This document shows, one piece after another, positions 16,520-24,951 of a stretch of DNA of 64,000 nt (within the stretch, counting starts at the first letter, position 1; each line of letters starts with the position of its first letter). The translations under genes were made by a program, and so were the position numbers. The stretch is from NCBI RefSeq assembly GCF_024752355.1, contig NZ_JANTHZ010000001.1, positions 620,001-684,000 of the forward strand, read 5' to 3'. The notes below the pieces were generated by a model, which worked only from the letters and a program-made list of their open reading frames with translations, was not told the DNA's origin and did not search any database. Source of the stretch: Ancylobacter mangrovi. Its GTDB lineage: Bacteria; Pseudomonadota; Alphaproteobacteria; Rhizobiales; Xanthobacteraceae.

Positions 16520-18301
16520 GTGACAACCGGCTCGACTTCGGAACAGGAGACCCTCTGGCACCGGGTGCGCCGGCTTGCCCGCGCGAGCGAGCTGGGGCTC
16601 GTGCTCGCCGCCGCCGTGGTCGGCGTGCTGTCCGGGCTGGTGGTCGTGGCCATGAGCTCGGCCATGCAGGGCCTGCACGTGCTGATCTTCGGCATCGACC
16701 CGCACGGCCATCTCTCGATCGCGACCGGCCTGCCGGCAATGCTGGTGCTGCTCGCCCCGGCGCTGGGCGGGCTCGCCTTCGGCCTCGTCTCGGCGCTGCT
16801 GCGCCGGCGCGGCTTCGGCCAGCCGGTCGACCCGATCGAGGCCAATGCGCTGCATGGCGGGCGGATGTCGCTGAAGGACAGCCTGATCGTCGGCGCGCAG
16901 ACCATCGCCTCCAGCGGGGTCGGCGCCTCGGTCGGGCTCGAGGCCGGCTACACCCAGGCGGCGAGCGGCGTCGCCTCGCGCCTCGGGCAGGTCTTCCATC
17001 TGCGCCGTGCCGACCTCAGGCTGATGGTCGGCTGCGGCGCCGGGGCGGCGATCGGGGCCGCCTTCAACGCCCCGCTGATGGGCGCGTTCTACGGCTTCGA
17101 GCTGATCCTCGGCACCTATGCGATCCCCGCCTTCGTGCCGATGATGACGGCGAGCTTCACCGCCACGCTGACGCGGCAGACCCTGCTGCCGGACATGCCC
17201 CCGCCATTGCCCGCGCTCGGCGCGCCGCAGATGAGCGACCTGCCCGCCATCCTGCTGCTGGGCATTCTGTGCGCGCTGATCGGCATCGTCATCATGCGCG
17301 GGGTGACGCTGGTCGAGGCCGGCTTCCGGCGCTCGGCGCTGCCGGCGGCGCTGCGCCCGATGATCGGCGGGCTGATCGTCGGCGCGCTGGCGCTGTGGAG
17401 CCCGGCCGTGTTCTCGGCCGGCCACGGCGCCGTCTACTACTATATCGGCGCCGACGCGACGCTCACCTTCCTGCTGATGCTGCTCGGCGCCAAGGTGATC
17501 GCCTCGGCGGTGTCGATCGGCGCCGGTTTCCGCGGCGGCCTGTTCTTCGCCTCGGTGCTGATGGGGGTGCTGGCCGGGCGCGCCTATGCGGCCGGGCTCG
17601 ACCTCTTCGTGCCGGGCGTCGCGGAATCGCACGCGCTCTATGCGCTGATCGGCATGAGCGCGCTGGCGGTGGCGGTGGTCGGCGGGCCGATGACCATGAC
17701 GCTGCTGGCGCTGGAGATGACGGACGACCTGACCCTGACGCTGGCGGTGCTGGCGGCGGCGGCGGCGGCCTCGCTGATCACGCGGCGCCTGTTCGGCTTC
17801 TCCTTCACCACATGGCGCTTCCACCTGCGCGGCGAGAACATCCGCGGCGCCCATGACGTGGGCTGGGTGCGCGACCTCACCGTCGAGACCTTGATGCGCC
17901 GCGAGGTGCCGCAGGTCAGCGCCGACATGACGATCGAGGAGGCGCGCAGGGCCTATCCGCCCGGCTCCACCAGCTATCTGGTGGCGACGACGCCCGAGGG
18001 CTTCTATGCCGGCATGGTACCGCCCGCCGCGCTCTACGAGGCGCGCGAGAGCGAGGAGGACGCGGACGCCCCGCCCGCCACGGTGCGCGCGCTGCTGCGC
18101 CAGGTCGACGACACGCTGCGTCCGGCGATGACGATCCGCAAGGCTCTCTCGGCCTTCGCCCATGCCGAGGCCGATGCGCTGGCCGTGACCACGCCGGAGC
18201 GGCGCATCGTCGGCATCCTCAGCGAGGCCCACGCGGTGAAGCGCTACAGCGACGAGATGGGCCGCCGGCTGAGCGAGCTCACCGGCGAGCGGCTCGACTG
18301 A
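16520..18301 (+). CDS. ClC-family chloride channel/transporter, divergent filter
   Basis: A 593-residue protein with the ClC fold (residues 20-440, about ten or more hydrophobic helices) and a C-terminal region with weak CBS-like pairs (RDLTVETLMRREVPQVSADM, then RPAMTIRKALSAFAHAEADALAV). The gating-glutamate motif is present as GLEAGYTQ where GREGP is usual; the first filter motif GSGIP is replaced by an HGG-type sequence, and the third GGxFAP is GGLFFAS. Transport of chloride is thus less certain than the fold. GTG 16520 is the first start after a stop. Divergent from the persulfide operon; followed at once by a stem-loop. Confidence 0.85.
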   Translation: MTTGSTSEQETLWHRVRRLARASELGLVLAAAVVGVLSGLVVVAMSSAMQGLHVLIFGIDPHGHLSIATGLPAMLVLLAPALGGLAFGLVSALLRRRGFGQPVDPIEANALHGGRMSLKDSLIVGAQTIASSGVGASVGLEAGYTQAASGVASRLGQVFHLRRADLRLMVGCGAGAAIGAAFNAPLMGAFYGFELILGTYAIPAFVPMMTASFTATLTRQTLLPDMPPPLPALGAPQMSDLPAILLLGILCALIGIVIMRGVTLVEAGFRRSALPAALRPMIGGLIVGALALWSPAVFSAGHGAVYYYIGADATLTFLLMLLGAKVIASAVSIGAGFRGGLFFASVLMGVLAGRAYAAGLDLFVPGVAESHALYALIGMSALAVAVVGGPMTMTLLALEMTDDLTLTLAVLAAAAAASLITRRLFGFSFTTWRFHLRGENIRGAHDVGWVRDLTVETLMRREVPQVSADMTIEEARRAYPPGSTSYLVATTPEGFYAGMVPPAALYEARESEEDADAPPATVRALLRQVDDTLRPAMTIRKALSAFAHAEADALAVTTPERRIVGILSEAHAVKRYSDEMGRRLSELTGERLD

Positions 18302-18320
18302 CGGCGCCCTTTGGCGCCGT
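18301..18320 (+). terminator. Stem-loop after the ClC gene
   Basis: A perfect eight-base stem ACGGCGCC/GGCGCCGT with a CTTT loop starts in the ClC stop codon. No T tract follows, so it may be a weak or factor-assisted terminator. Confidence 0.5.
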
Positions 18321-18342
18321 TGCGTCGCTCCCGCCGGCGCGC

Positions 18343-18359
18343 TGTCACAAATTGAAACA
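18343..18359 (+). promoter_or_regulatory. Tandem half-site, candidate response-regulator box A
   Basis: TGTCACA and TGAAACA, direct repeats ten bases apart, about 107-123 bases upstream of the SH3b gene. Related sequences lie before the Spy-like gene (19891-19907) and the two-component operon (22027-22043). The ten-base period fits OmpR-family regulators. Confidence 0.45.
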
Positions 18360-18465
18360 CGGGCGAGACAGGCTGGTGATCCCCGGCAGCTACCAAGAAG
18401 GTCAGGGCATACCGTGCGCACCGGTTCGCGGCGGGGTGCCGTCATCCTGCCAGGGGGAATTTGGC

Positions 18466-19170
18466 ATGCTGAAGAAGCTCTTCGTCGCCGCCGCGCTGAT
18501 CGCCGGCGCCACGCTGGCCGGCACCGCGTCGGGCAACGCCGCCACCGCCGCCGTCTCCACCGCCAACGTCAATCTGCGGGCCGGGCCCTCGACCGCCTAT
18601 CCGGCCGTCACCGTCGTGCCGGCCGGCACGCCGATCACCACCTTCGGCTGCGTCAGCGGCTATAGCTGGTGCGACATCGCCTTCGCCGGCTATCGCGGCT
18701 GGGTGGCGGCGAGCTACATCCAGCTCGTCTATGGCGGCGCGCCGGTGGTGCTGACCGCGCCGGTCGCGGCGGCGGTCGGCATCGGCGTGGTCGCCTTCAA
18801 CCGCGCCTATTGGGATCAGTACTACACCGCCTATCCCTGGTATGGCCGCTGGGCCGCCTACCCGCCTCCGCGCGCCTACGGGCCCTATCCGGCGCCGCGC
18901 GTCACCTCGCACAGCCGCGACGTGACCTGCGCCAACGGCTCGTGCACCGGCACCAGCGGCACCACCGGCCGCTATGGCGGCTCGACCTCGCAGACCCGCA
19001 CCTGCGCCGACGGAAGCTGCAGCTCGACCCGCAACACCGAGGGGCCCTATGGCGGAAGCGCCACCCGCACCCGCTCCTGTGCCTATGGCGAAGGCTGCTC
19101 CGCGACGCGTTCGGGCGTGACCGGCGGCGGACGAACCTTCGGCGGCACGCGCAGCTTCAGCCGCTGGTAG
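18466..19170 (+). CDS. Exported SH3b-domain protein with Cys repeats
   Basis: A 234-residue secreted protein. Residues 1-26 form a signal peptide (MLKKLFVAAALIAGATLAG, then NAA). Residues 30-90 are a bacterial SH3 domain with the characteristic VNLRAGPSTAYPAVTVVPAG and GYRGWVAASYIQL. A Tyr/Pro/Trp-rich linker follows, then a Ser/Thr/Gly-rich tail with three short cysteine units (CANGSC, CADGSC, CAYGEGC). SH3b domains usually bind cell-wall peptides. ATG 18466 has AGGGGGAA 7 bases upstream. Candidate box A lies upstream, linking it to the nearby two-component system. The cysteine tail is not one I recognise. Confidence 0.8.
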   Translation: MLKKLFVAAALIAGATLAGTASGNAATAAVSTANVNLRAGPSTAYPAVTVVPAGTPITTFGCVSGYSWCDIAFAGYRGWVAASYIQLVYGGAPVVLTAPVAAAVGIGVVAFNRAYWDQYYTAYPWYGRWAAYPPPRAYGPYPAPRVTSHSRDVTCANGSCTGTSGTTGRYGGSTSQTRTCADGSCSSTRNTEGPYGGSATRTRSCAYGEGCSATRSGVTGGGRTFGGTRSFSRW

Positions 19171-19196
19171 CGCCGCCGCCACGCCGGGCAAACGAA

Positions 19197-19222
19197 AAGG
19201 CCGGGAGCTGGCTCCCGGCCTT
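19197..19222. terminator. Bidirectional terminator between convergent genes
   Basis: A perfect 12-base stem, AAGGCCGGGAGC/GCTCCCGGCCTT with a TG centre. TTC-rich sequence follows on the plus strand and TTTTCG on the minus strand, so it can serve both the SH3b gene and the Spy-like gene. Confidence 0.8.
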
Positions 19223-19245
19223 CTTCACGTCGGAATGCCGCCGGT

Positions 19246-19821
19246 TCAGAGCGGCGTTCCCCAGCCCTCGCCACGGCGCCATTCGACGAAGCGGACGACG
19301 CGCTCGACCAGCCGCGACTGCATCTGCTTGACCATGTCGAGCTGGCCCGGCGTCAGCTTGGCCTTCAGCGCGTCCGCCGCCGCCTGGAGCGTCTTCGCCT
19401 TTTCGGCGCGCTCGATGGCGCTCGAAGTGATGTCGTCCACGAGGTCGAAGGCGGCGGCCTCCTCGCGAGTCTTCCTGTCGGTCCAGCGCCCGACCCGCTC
19501 GCCGGTCGGGATGAAGGCGATCAGCGCGCCCGTATAGGCCCGCCACGCCTCCATCTGGTCCGGCGTGATGCCGAGCGCGGTCTCCTGCGCCGACAGCAGC
19601 GCGCCGGCGACGAGGCGCGCCATCGTTCCGTCGAAGGCCGGCATGCCCGGCCCGAAGGCCGGCACGTCGCAGGGCCCGGCCTCCCGGAAGCCCCCGCCGA
19701 GCGGATCGGCGCGCAGGTGTACGACGCCGAGCGCGGGCAGCGCGAGGGCGGCGAGCGCACCGGCGGCCAGAGCCCCGCCCAGCACGGTCCGCAGCGATGC
19801 CTTTGTCGAAAGCAGTCTCAT
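19246..19821 (-). CDS. Spy/CpxP-like periplasmic LTxxQ protein
   Basis: A 191-residue protein with an N-terminal signal sequence (RTVLGGALAAGALAALALPALG) and a helical body carrying two LTxxQ-like motifs, LGITPDQMEAWRAY and AKLTPGQLDMVKQM. This is the pattern of Spy/CpxP ATP-independent periplasmic chaperones or stress inhibitors. ATG 19821 is preferred because AAAGG lies about 9 bases before it; ATG 19830 is also open. It follows the histidine kinase gene by about 110 bases on the same strand and has candidate box C upstream, so it is a likely target and feedback partner of that two-component system, as CpxP is for CpxA. Confidence 0.75.
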   Translation of the reverse strand: MRLLSTKASLRTVLGGALAAGALAALALPALGVVHLRADPLGGGFREAGPCDVPAFGPGMPAFDGTMARLVAGALLSAQETALGITPDQMEAWRAYTGALIAFIPTGERVGRWTDRKTREEAAAFDLVDDITSSAIERAEKAKTLQAAADALKAKLTPGQLDMVKQMQSRLVERVVRFVEWRRGEGWGTPL

Positions 19822-19890
19822 GGCAGTCATCCTTTGCCGTTGAGGAGGACCGCACCCTGGGACGGCAATGTCTCCCCCGGCCTACGCGCG

Positions 19891-19907
19891 CATGTCGATT
19901 TGTTTCA
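19891..19907 (-). promoter_or_regulatory. Tandem half-site, candidate response-regulator box C
   Basis: Read on the minus strand: TGAAACA, three bases, CGACATG. It shares 11 of 17 positions with box A at 18343-18359 and lies about 70-86 bases upstream of the Spy-like start. Confidence 0.4.
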
Positions 19908-19934
19908 GTGCCCCAAGCCTGGGGCAGCGGCGCC

Positions 19935-21251
19935 TCAGGCGGCGGGCAGCGCCACAGTGATGCGCAGCCCGCCATGCGCGCTGTCGCCGAGTTCGATCGT
20001 GCCGCCATGCAGGTCGACGATGCGCCGGACGATGGTAAGGCCGAGCCCTGCGCCGCCGCTGTCGCGGTTGCGCGAGGCGTCGATCCGGTAGAACGGCTCG
20101 AACACATGGGCGCGCTCGTCCGGCGGGATGCCGGGGCCATCATCCTCGACCTGCAGGATCACATGCGGCCCCTCCGCCCGCACGCTGAGAAACGCGCAAT
20201 GGCCGTGGCGCAGCGCGTTGCCGACGAGGTTCGCGCACAGCCGCTCCAGCGTCTTCTCGCCCACAGCGACCCGGGCGGGCTCGCCGGGCAGGTCGAGACG
20301 GATCGGCTCCGGCGCGGCATGGCCGGCGCGAAAGCGCGTGAGCACGGCGCCGAGGTCCGCGACCGCCGGCTCGGCGGACGAGAACGAGCTCTGCGCGAAG
20401 TCGAGCGTGTCCTCCACCAGCGCCTGCATCGCTTCGACATCGGCGACGGCGCCGGCGCGGTGGCGGCTCTCCGGCATCATCTCCACCCGCAGCCGCAGCC
20501 GCGTGAGATAGGTGCGCAGGTCGTGCGAGATTGCCCCCAGCGTAAGGGTGCGGTTCCTCACCAGCGTCGCGATGCGCTCCTGCATGGCGTTGACGGCGCG
20601 GATCAGCGCGCGCAGCTCCGGCGCGCCCTTCTCGGGGATCGCGACCGGGTCGAGCTGGCCGCCGATGCGGTCGACCTCGCGGGCGAGCCGGGTCAGCGGC
20701 TTCATCTCGCGCGCCACCGCGGCGAGCGCGGCCACCGCCACCAGCACGCCGAACACGCCGGCGAAGAAGCCGATCGGGATGCCGAGCAGGCGCACCGTCA
20801 CCCGGTCCTTCACGTCGAGGACGAGATAGTCGCCGGTGGCGAGCTGGACATAGACCCGGAACGTCTCGCCCGGATGCGCCTTGTCGCGCGGATCGAAGCG
20901 CGCCAGCACCCGGCGCCCGGAATAGCCCGAGACGTCGAGCGCCGCGCGGATCGAGAGCTCCACCCGGTGCAGCGAGGTGGCGCCGGCATCGTCCGCCGGC
21001 GGCTCGGCGACCAGCGAGACGTTGCGCCCGTTCTCGGACAGCGCGGTGAACAGGTCCGGCCGCAGCGCGGGCGGCGCCCGCTCGACCAGGCGCACCAGCG
21101 AGACCACCTGGCGCGGCAGGGCGGGCGAGGCCTCCCCCAGCAGGCTGCGCCCGTCGCCCTGGCCGAAATAGAACAGCAGCGCCAGAAGCTGGATGGCGAG
21201 CAGCGCCATCGCCACGATGAGGATGATGCGCGCGAGCAGGCCGAGGCGCAT
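19935..21251 (-). CDS. Sensor histidine kinase (envelope stress type)
   Basis: A 438-residue membrane kinase. Two membrane helices (about residues 5-28 and 150-178) flank a periplasmic sensor domain of about 120 residues; a HAMP segment follows (REMKPLTRLAREVDRIGG to NAMQERIATL). The phosphoacceptor is His243 in LGAISHDLRTYLTRLRLRVE; the ATPase domain has NLVGNALRHG (N box), VEDDGPGIP (G1), FEPFYR (F) and GGAGLGLTIVRRIV (G2). Start ATG 21251 is chosen over an upstream ATG inside the response regulator; the intergenic gap is 7 bases. It forms one operon with the regulator and probably the Spy-like gene. The signal sensed is unknown. Confidence 0.93.
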   Translation of the reverse strand: MRLGLLARIILIVAMALLAIQLLALLFYFGQGDGRSLLGEASPALPRQVVSLVRLVERAPPALRPDLFTALSENGRNVSLVAEPPADDAGATSLHRVELSIRAALDVSGYSGRRVLARFDPRDKAHPGETFRVYVQLATGDYLVLDVKDRVTVRLLGIPIGFFAGVFGVLVAVAALAAVAREMKPLTRLAREVDRIGGQLDPVAIPEKGAPELRALIRAVNAMQERIATLVRNRTLTLGAISHDLRTYLTRLRLRVEMMPESRHRAGAVADVEAMQALVEDTLDFAQSSFSSAEPAVADLGAVLTRFRAGHAAPEPIRLDLPGEPARVAVGEKTLERLCANLVGNALRHGHCAFLSVRAEGPHVILQVEDDGPGIPPDERAHVFEPFYRIDASRNRDSGGAGLGLTIVRRIVDLHGGTIELGDSAHGGLRITVALPAA

Positions 21252-21258
21252 CGCCGCC

Positions 21259-21975
21259 TCACGCGTCGCGCACGTCGGCGGAGAACAGATAGCCGGCATT
21301 GCGCACCGTGGTGATGATCTGCTCCTCCTCCGGCAGGCACTGGGCGAGCTTGGCGCGCAGCCGCGAGACGGTGACGTCGATGGTCCGGTCGAACGGGTCG
21401 GCCGAGCGCCCGCGGGTCCAGTCGAGGAGCTGGTCGCGCGAGAGCACGCGGCCCGGCCGCTCGAGGAAACAGGTGAGCAGGTCGAACTCCGCCGTGGTCA
21501 GGTTCACCCGCTGCCCGCCATCGTCCTCGATCACGCGGGCGTCGAGATCGGCCACCAGCCGGGCGAAGCGCTTGCGCCGGCGCTCGGGCGCGCCTGCCGA
21601 GAGCGCCCCGGTCGAGCGGCGCAACAGGGCGCGGATGCGGGCCAGCAATTCGCGCGGGTTGAACGGCTTGCCGAGATAGTCGTCGGCGCCGATCTCCAGC
21701 CCGACGATGCGGTCTATGTCGTCGTGCCGGGCGGTGAGCATGAGGATCGGCACGCGCGAGCGAGCCCGCAGGCGCCGGCAGATCGACAGCCCGTCCTCCC
21801 CCGGCAGCATGATGTCGAGAATGACGAGGTCCGGCATGCCGCGCATCAGCGCGCGGTCCATCAGAGCGCCGCTCTCGACCGCCTCGACCGCATAGCCCTC
21901 GCCGCCGAGAAAATCGGAAAGCAGGCCGCGTATGTCTCGGTCGTCCTCGACCAGGAGTAGCCGTTCCGCCGTCAT
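21259..21975 (-). CDS. OmpR-family response regulator
   Basis: A 238-residue regulator with an N-terminal receiver domain (acid pair ED at 10-11, phosphoacceptor Asp54 in LVILDIMLPGEDG, Lys in LGKPFNP) and a C-terminal winged helix (VNLTTAEFDLLTCFLERPGRVLSRDQLLDWTRG and DRTIDVTVSRLRAKL). It precedes the kinase gene by 7 bases. A candidate binding site (box B, 22027-22043) lies about 52-68 bases upstream of its start and resembles sites before the SH3b and Spy-like genes, suggesting autoregulation. Confidence 0.95.
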   Translation of the reverse strand: MTAERLLLVEDDRDIRGLLSDFLGGEGYAVEAVESGALMDRALMRGMPDLVILDIMLPGEDGLSICRRLRARSRVPILMLTARHDDIDRIVGLEIGADDYLGKPFNPRELLARIRALLRRSTGALSAGAPERRRKRFARLVADLDARVIEDDGGQRVNLTTAEFDLLTCFLERPGRVLSRDQLLDWTRGRSADPFDRTIDVTVSRLRAKLAQCLPEEEQIITTVRNAGYLFSADVRDA

Positions 21976-22279
21976 GGAAGCGGCATGACAGCGGCCGGCC
22001 CGCGAGGCAAGCCGCGACCGGTGCGCCGATACAAACTGTTACGAAAAACCGGCTTTCCGAGACATCTGCGCAAAGCGGCGCGCCCATCCTCGCCCTGTAC
22101 CGAGACGCACCACACCCCGGTCCTCTCGGCAGGCGGGCCGTTCGCGGCCGGCCGGGGCGATGGAGCCCGTCCACCGACCGCCCCACTGGGCGGGCTCCAT
22201 GCCCAATCGCTCCATGCCCGATCCGCGGAGCGGCACGCCGTGCCGGCCGCGCGTCTCCCCTCGAACTGGATGGAACCCC
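21976..22279. other. Intergenic region between divergent stress operons
   Basis: About 300 bases without a convincing gene. The only distinct element seen is box B at 22027-22043. Short frames inside use poor codons and match nothing recognised. The stretch should contain the promoters for the minus-strand two-component operon and for the plus-strand Cys-rich/exporter operon. Confidence 0.5.
22027..22043 (-). promoter_or_regulatory. Tandem half-site, candidate response-regulator box B
   Basis: Read on the minus strand: CGTAACA, three bases, TGTATCG. It matches box A at 10 of 17 positions with the same ten-base period and lies just upstream of the response regulator gene. Confidence 0.4.
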
Positions 22280-22570
22280 ATGCTCCGCAGACTGAACCTT
22301 CGCGCCGCCCTCGTGCTCGCTTTGGCCGGCATTGCCGGCGTCGTCCTCACCGGCAGCGCCTTCGCGCAGACGCCGGCGATGGCGCAGAACCTGTCGACCG
22401 CGCAGCGGCAGGCGATCCGTGCCGCCTGCGAGGCCGACATCCGCTCGGCCTGTGCCGGCATCCAGCCGGGCGGCGGCCGCATCCTCGAATGCATGAAGGC
22501 CAACCCGGACAAGATCTCGCAGCCCTGCAAGGATGCGCTGCTCTCCGCCCGCGCCGCGCAGGCGCAGTGA
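22280..22570 (+). CDS. Small exported cysteine-rich repeat protein
   Basis: A 96-residue protein with a signal peptide (LRAALVLALAGIAGVVLTGSAFAQ) and a mature part with cysteines in ACEADIRSACAGI, ILECMKAN and QPCKDALLSA. This spacing matches the short Cys-rich repeat found in Golgi GLG1 and in many proteobacterial periplasmic proteins of unknown role. ATG 22280 is the start that gives a clean signal peptide. It lies 21 bases before the HlyD-type gene on the same strand and may belong to the exporter operon. Confidence 0.75.
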   Translation: MLRRLNLRAALVLALAGIAGVVLTGSAFAQTPAMAQNLSTAQRQAIRAACEADIRSACAGIQPGGGRILECMKANPDKISQPCKDALLSARAAQAQ

Positions 22571-22591
22571 CGTCAGGCCGGCGCGTCTTCG

Positions 22592-23794
22592 ATGAACGTC
22601 CAGCCCGACCTCGACCAGTTCCAGTCGCTGCGCCCGCCGGTGCCGCGCGCACGGTCGCGCGGCAGGCTGCGCTTGGCGGGGCTGGCGCTCGCCCTGCTCG
22701 CCGCCGCCCTGTTCGGCGGGCGCTATCTCTATCCCCACGCCGTCGCGGGCGAGACGGTGCGCCCGGGCAGCCTCACCGTCGAACTCCGGGGGCCCGGCAC
22801 GCTCGCCGCGCTGTCGGAGGCGAGCGTCGGCAGCCGGATCCAGGGCCGCATCGACAGCCTTGCCGTCGATCGCAACGATAAGGTGACGAAGGGCGAGGTG
22901 CTGGCCCGCCTCGGCTTTGACGACCTCGCCGGCGAGCTTACCTCGGCGCAGGCGAGCGCCGATGCCTCCGGGCGCGCGGTCGCCACCGCCGAGGCCGAGC
23001 GCGACCGCGCCGCTGCAGCGCTGGAGCAGGCGCGCGCGACCCATGAGCGGCAGGTGACGCTGATCGCCAAAGGCGTGGTGAGCGAGGCGACGCTGGACGA
23101 CGCGCTCTCCGCCCGCCGCCAGGCCGAGGCCGAGCTCGTGCGCACCAAGCGGGCGATCGAGCAGGCGGAGGCCGAGCGCGACGCCGCGAAGGCCCGCGTC
23201 GCCGTTGCCCGCGCCCAGCTCGACGACAGCGTGATCCGCGCGCCGATCGACGGCGTGGTGGTCTCGCGCGCGCATTATCTCGGCGAGGTGCTCACGCCCG
23301 GCACCGAGCTCCTGCACATCGTCGACCCGAAGAGCCTCGTCCTCACCACGCGGCTGGACGAGAGCACGATCGCCGCCGTGCAGGCCGGACAGACGGCGAC
23401 CGTCACCTTCGGCCCCGCGCAGGCGCCGATCACCGGCCACGTGCTGCGGCTCGACCGCGAGGTGGACGAGGAGACGCGCGAGTTCGAGCTCGACATCGCG
23501 CTCGACACGCTGCCGGTGAACTGGGCGCTCGGCCAGCGCGGCATCGCCCGGCTCGCGATCGAGACCCGGACCGGCGTGCTCACCGTGCCGAAATCCTTCA
23601 TCGCCCGGCGGAACGGCATTCCCGGCTTGTGGGTGGCGCGGAACGGGCGCGCGCACTGGCGCGAGGTCGGCCTCGGCGCCGCCGGCGAGACCCGGGTCGA
23701 GGTTACGCGCGGCCTCGCGGGGGGCGACACGGTGCTGGCCCCGGACGGCGTGTTCGCCGGCATGCGGGTGCGCGTCGAGGAGACCCGCCCATGA
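22592..23794 (+). CDS. HlyD/RND-type periplasmic adaptor subunit
   Basis: A 400-residue membrane fusion protein. One membrane helix lies at about residues 25-45, then a lipoyl half domain (SRIQGRIDSLAVDRNDKVTKGEVLARLG), a long coiled-coil hairpin (about 95-205, rich in Ala, Glu, Arg) and the second lipoyl half (DSVIRAPIDGVVVSRAHYLGEVLTPG), followed by beta-barrel and membrane-proximal parts. It bridges an inner-membrane ABC pump to the outer membrane. Its stop overlaps the next ATG by four bases (ATGA), so the three exporter genes are translationally coupled. Architecture resembles DevB/MacA adaptors. Confidence 0.92.
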   Translation: MNVQPDLDQFQSLRPPVPRARSRGRLRLAGLALALLAAALFGGRYLYPHAVAGETVRPGSLTVELRGPGTLAALSEASVGSRIQGRIDSLAVDRNDKVTKGEVLARLGFDDLAGELTSAQASADASGRAVATAEAERDRAAAALEQARATHERQVTLIAKGVVSEATLDDALSARRQAEAELVRTKRAIEQAEAERDAAKARVAVARAQLDDSVIRAPIDGVVVSRAHYLGEVLTPGTELLHIVDPKSLVLTTRLDESTIAAVQAGQTATVTFGPAQAPITGHVLRLDREVDEETREFELDIALDTLPVNWALGQRGIARLAIETRTGVLTVPKSFIARRNGIPGLWVARNGRAHWREVGLGAAGETRVEVTRGLAGGDTVLAPDGVFAGMRVRVEETRP

Positions 23795-24951
23795 ACCTCG
23801 CGCTTAAGGACGCCATCCACTCCCCCACCCGCTTCGCGCTCACCGCGTTCGGCGTCGCCTTCCTGATGACGGCGATGATCGGCATGACCGGGCTCTATCG
23901 CGGCGTGGTCGAGGACGCGCTGCTGATCATCGAGCGCATCGACGCCGATCTGTGGGTGGTTCAGGGCGAGCGCGCCGGCCCGTTCGCGGAAGGCTCCGCC
24001 GTCGCGCCGGACATGGACCGGCGCGTGGAGGGCGTGCCCGGCGTCGCCGATGTGCGCCGCTTCACCCAGTTCACCCAGCAATTCGCCTTCGACGGCGCGA
24101 CGCGGCGGGCCACCCTCACCGGCGTCGACGTGCCCCGCGACGACGGGCACTGGCTGCCGCTCACCGCCGGACGCTGGCTTCATGCCGGGCGCTACGAGGC
24201 TATCGCCGACGCCAGCACCGGCCTTCATGTCGGCGACCGGGTGCGGCTCGGGCTCGACGATTACGACATCGTCGGCTTGACCCGGCACATGGTCGATTCC
24301 GCCGGCGACGGGCTGATGTTCGTCTCGATCAACGACGCCACCGCCATCGCCCAGCGCCGCACCTCGGAGGAGGTGCACCTCGCCCGCGCCACCCATGGCG
24401 AGCTTGCCGCCTCGCCGGACGGCAGCTCGGTGGCGCAGGAGAGCAAGATCGCCGCCGTGCTGGTGCGGCTCGACCCGGCGGCGGACCCCGCACAGGTGAT
24501 CGCGGCGATGGAGCGCTGGGGCGACGTGCGCGTGCTCACCACCGCCCAGCAGCGCGACCTGATGCTGAACGCGCGGCTGTGGAAGCTGCGGCTGCAGATC
24601 CTCGCCTTCACCGGGCTGATCCTGATCATCACCGCCATCGTGGTCTCGCTCATCATCTACACCATGACCATCGAGAAGCTGCACGAGATCGCGCTGCTCA
24701 AGCTCATGGGCGCGCGCGAAAGCGTGGTGGCGGGGATGATCGGCCAGCAGGCCGGGATGATCGGCCTCGCCGGCTTCGCGCTCTCGCTGCTGATCGCGCG
24801 GCTGGTGTTCCCGCTGTTCCCGCGCCGGGTGGTGATGGACCCGCCCGACCTCGCCGCGCTCGGCCTGGCGCTGGCGCTGATCTGCGCGGTAGCGGCCTGG
24901 GTGGGTATTGCGCGCGCCTCGAAGGTGAGCGCGCGCGAGGTGCTCTCGTGA
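23791..24951 (+). CDS. FtsX/MacB-like ABC transporter permease
   Basis: A 386-residue permease with the FtsX/DevC arrangement: one N-terminal membrane helix (RFALTAFGVAFLMTAMIGMTG), a large periplasmic domain (about residues 45-265) and three C-terminal helices (ILAFTGLILIITAIVVSLIIYTM, GLAGFALSLLIARLVFPLF and ALGLALALICAVAAWVGIA). The ATG overlaps the adaptor stop and its own stop overlaps the following GTG, both as four-base overlaps. Such three-gene units export peptides, glycolipids or lipoproteins rather than importing nutrients; the substrate is not evident. Confidence 0.92.
   Translation: MNLALKDAIHSPTRFALTAFGVAFLMTAMIGMTGLYRGVVEDALLIIERIDADLWVVQGERAGPFAEGSAVAPDMDRRVEGVPGVADVRRFTQFTQQFAFDGATRRATLTGVDVPRDDGHWLPLTAGRWLHAGRYEAIADASTGLHVGDRVRLGLDDYDIVGLTRHMVDSAGDGLMFVSINDATAIAQRRTSEEVHLARATHGELAASPDGSSVAQESKIAAVLVRLDPAADPAQVIAAMERWGDVRVLTTAQQRDLMLNARLWKLRLQILAFTGLILIITAIVVSLIIYTMTIEKLHEIALLKLMGARESVVAGMIGQQAGMIGLAGFALSLLIARLVFPLFPRRVVMDPPDLAALGLALALICAVAAWVGIARASKVSAREVLS

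Noticed and set aside
16490-18445. Minus-strand frame antisense to the ClC gene
   Set aside because: No domain, compositionally odd, and opposite a clear ClC protein.
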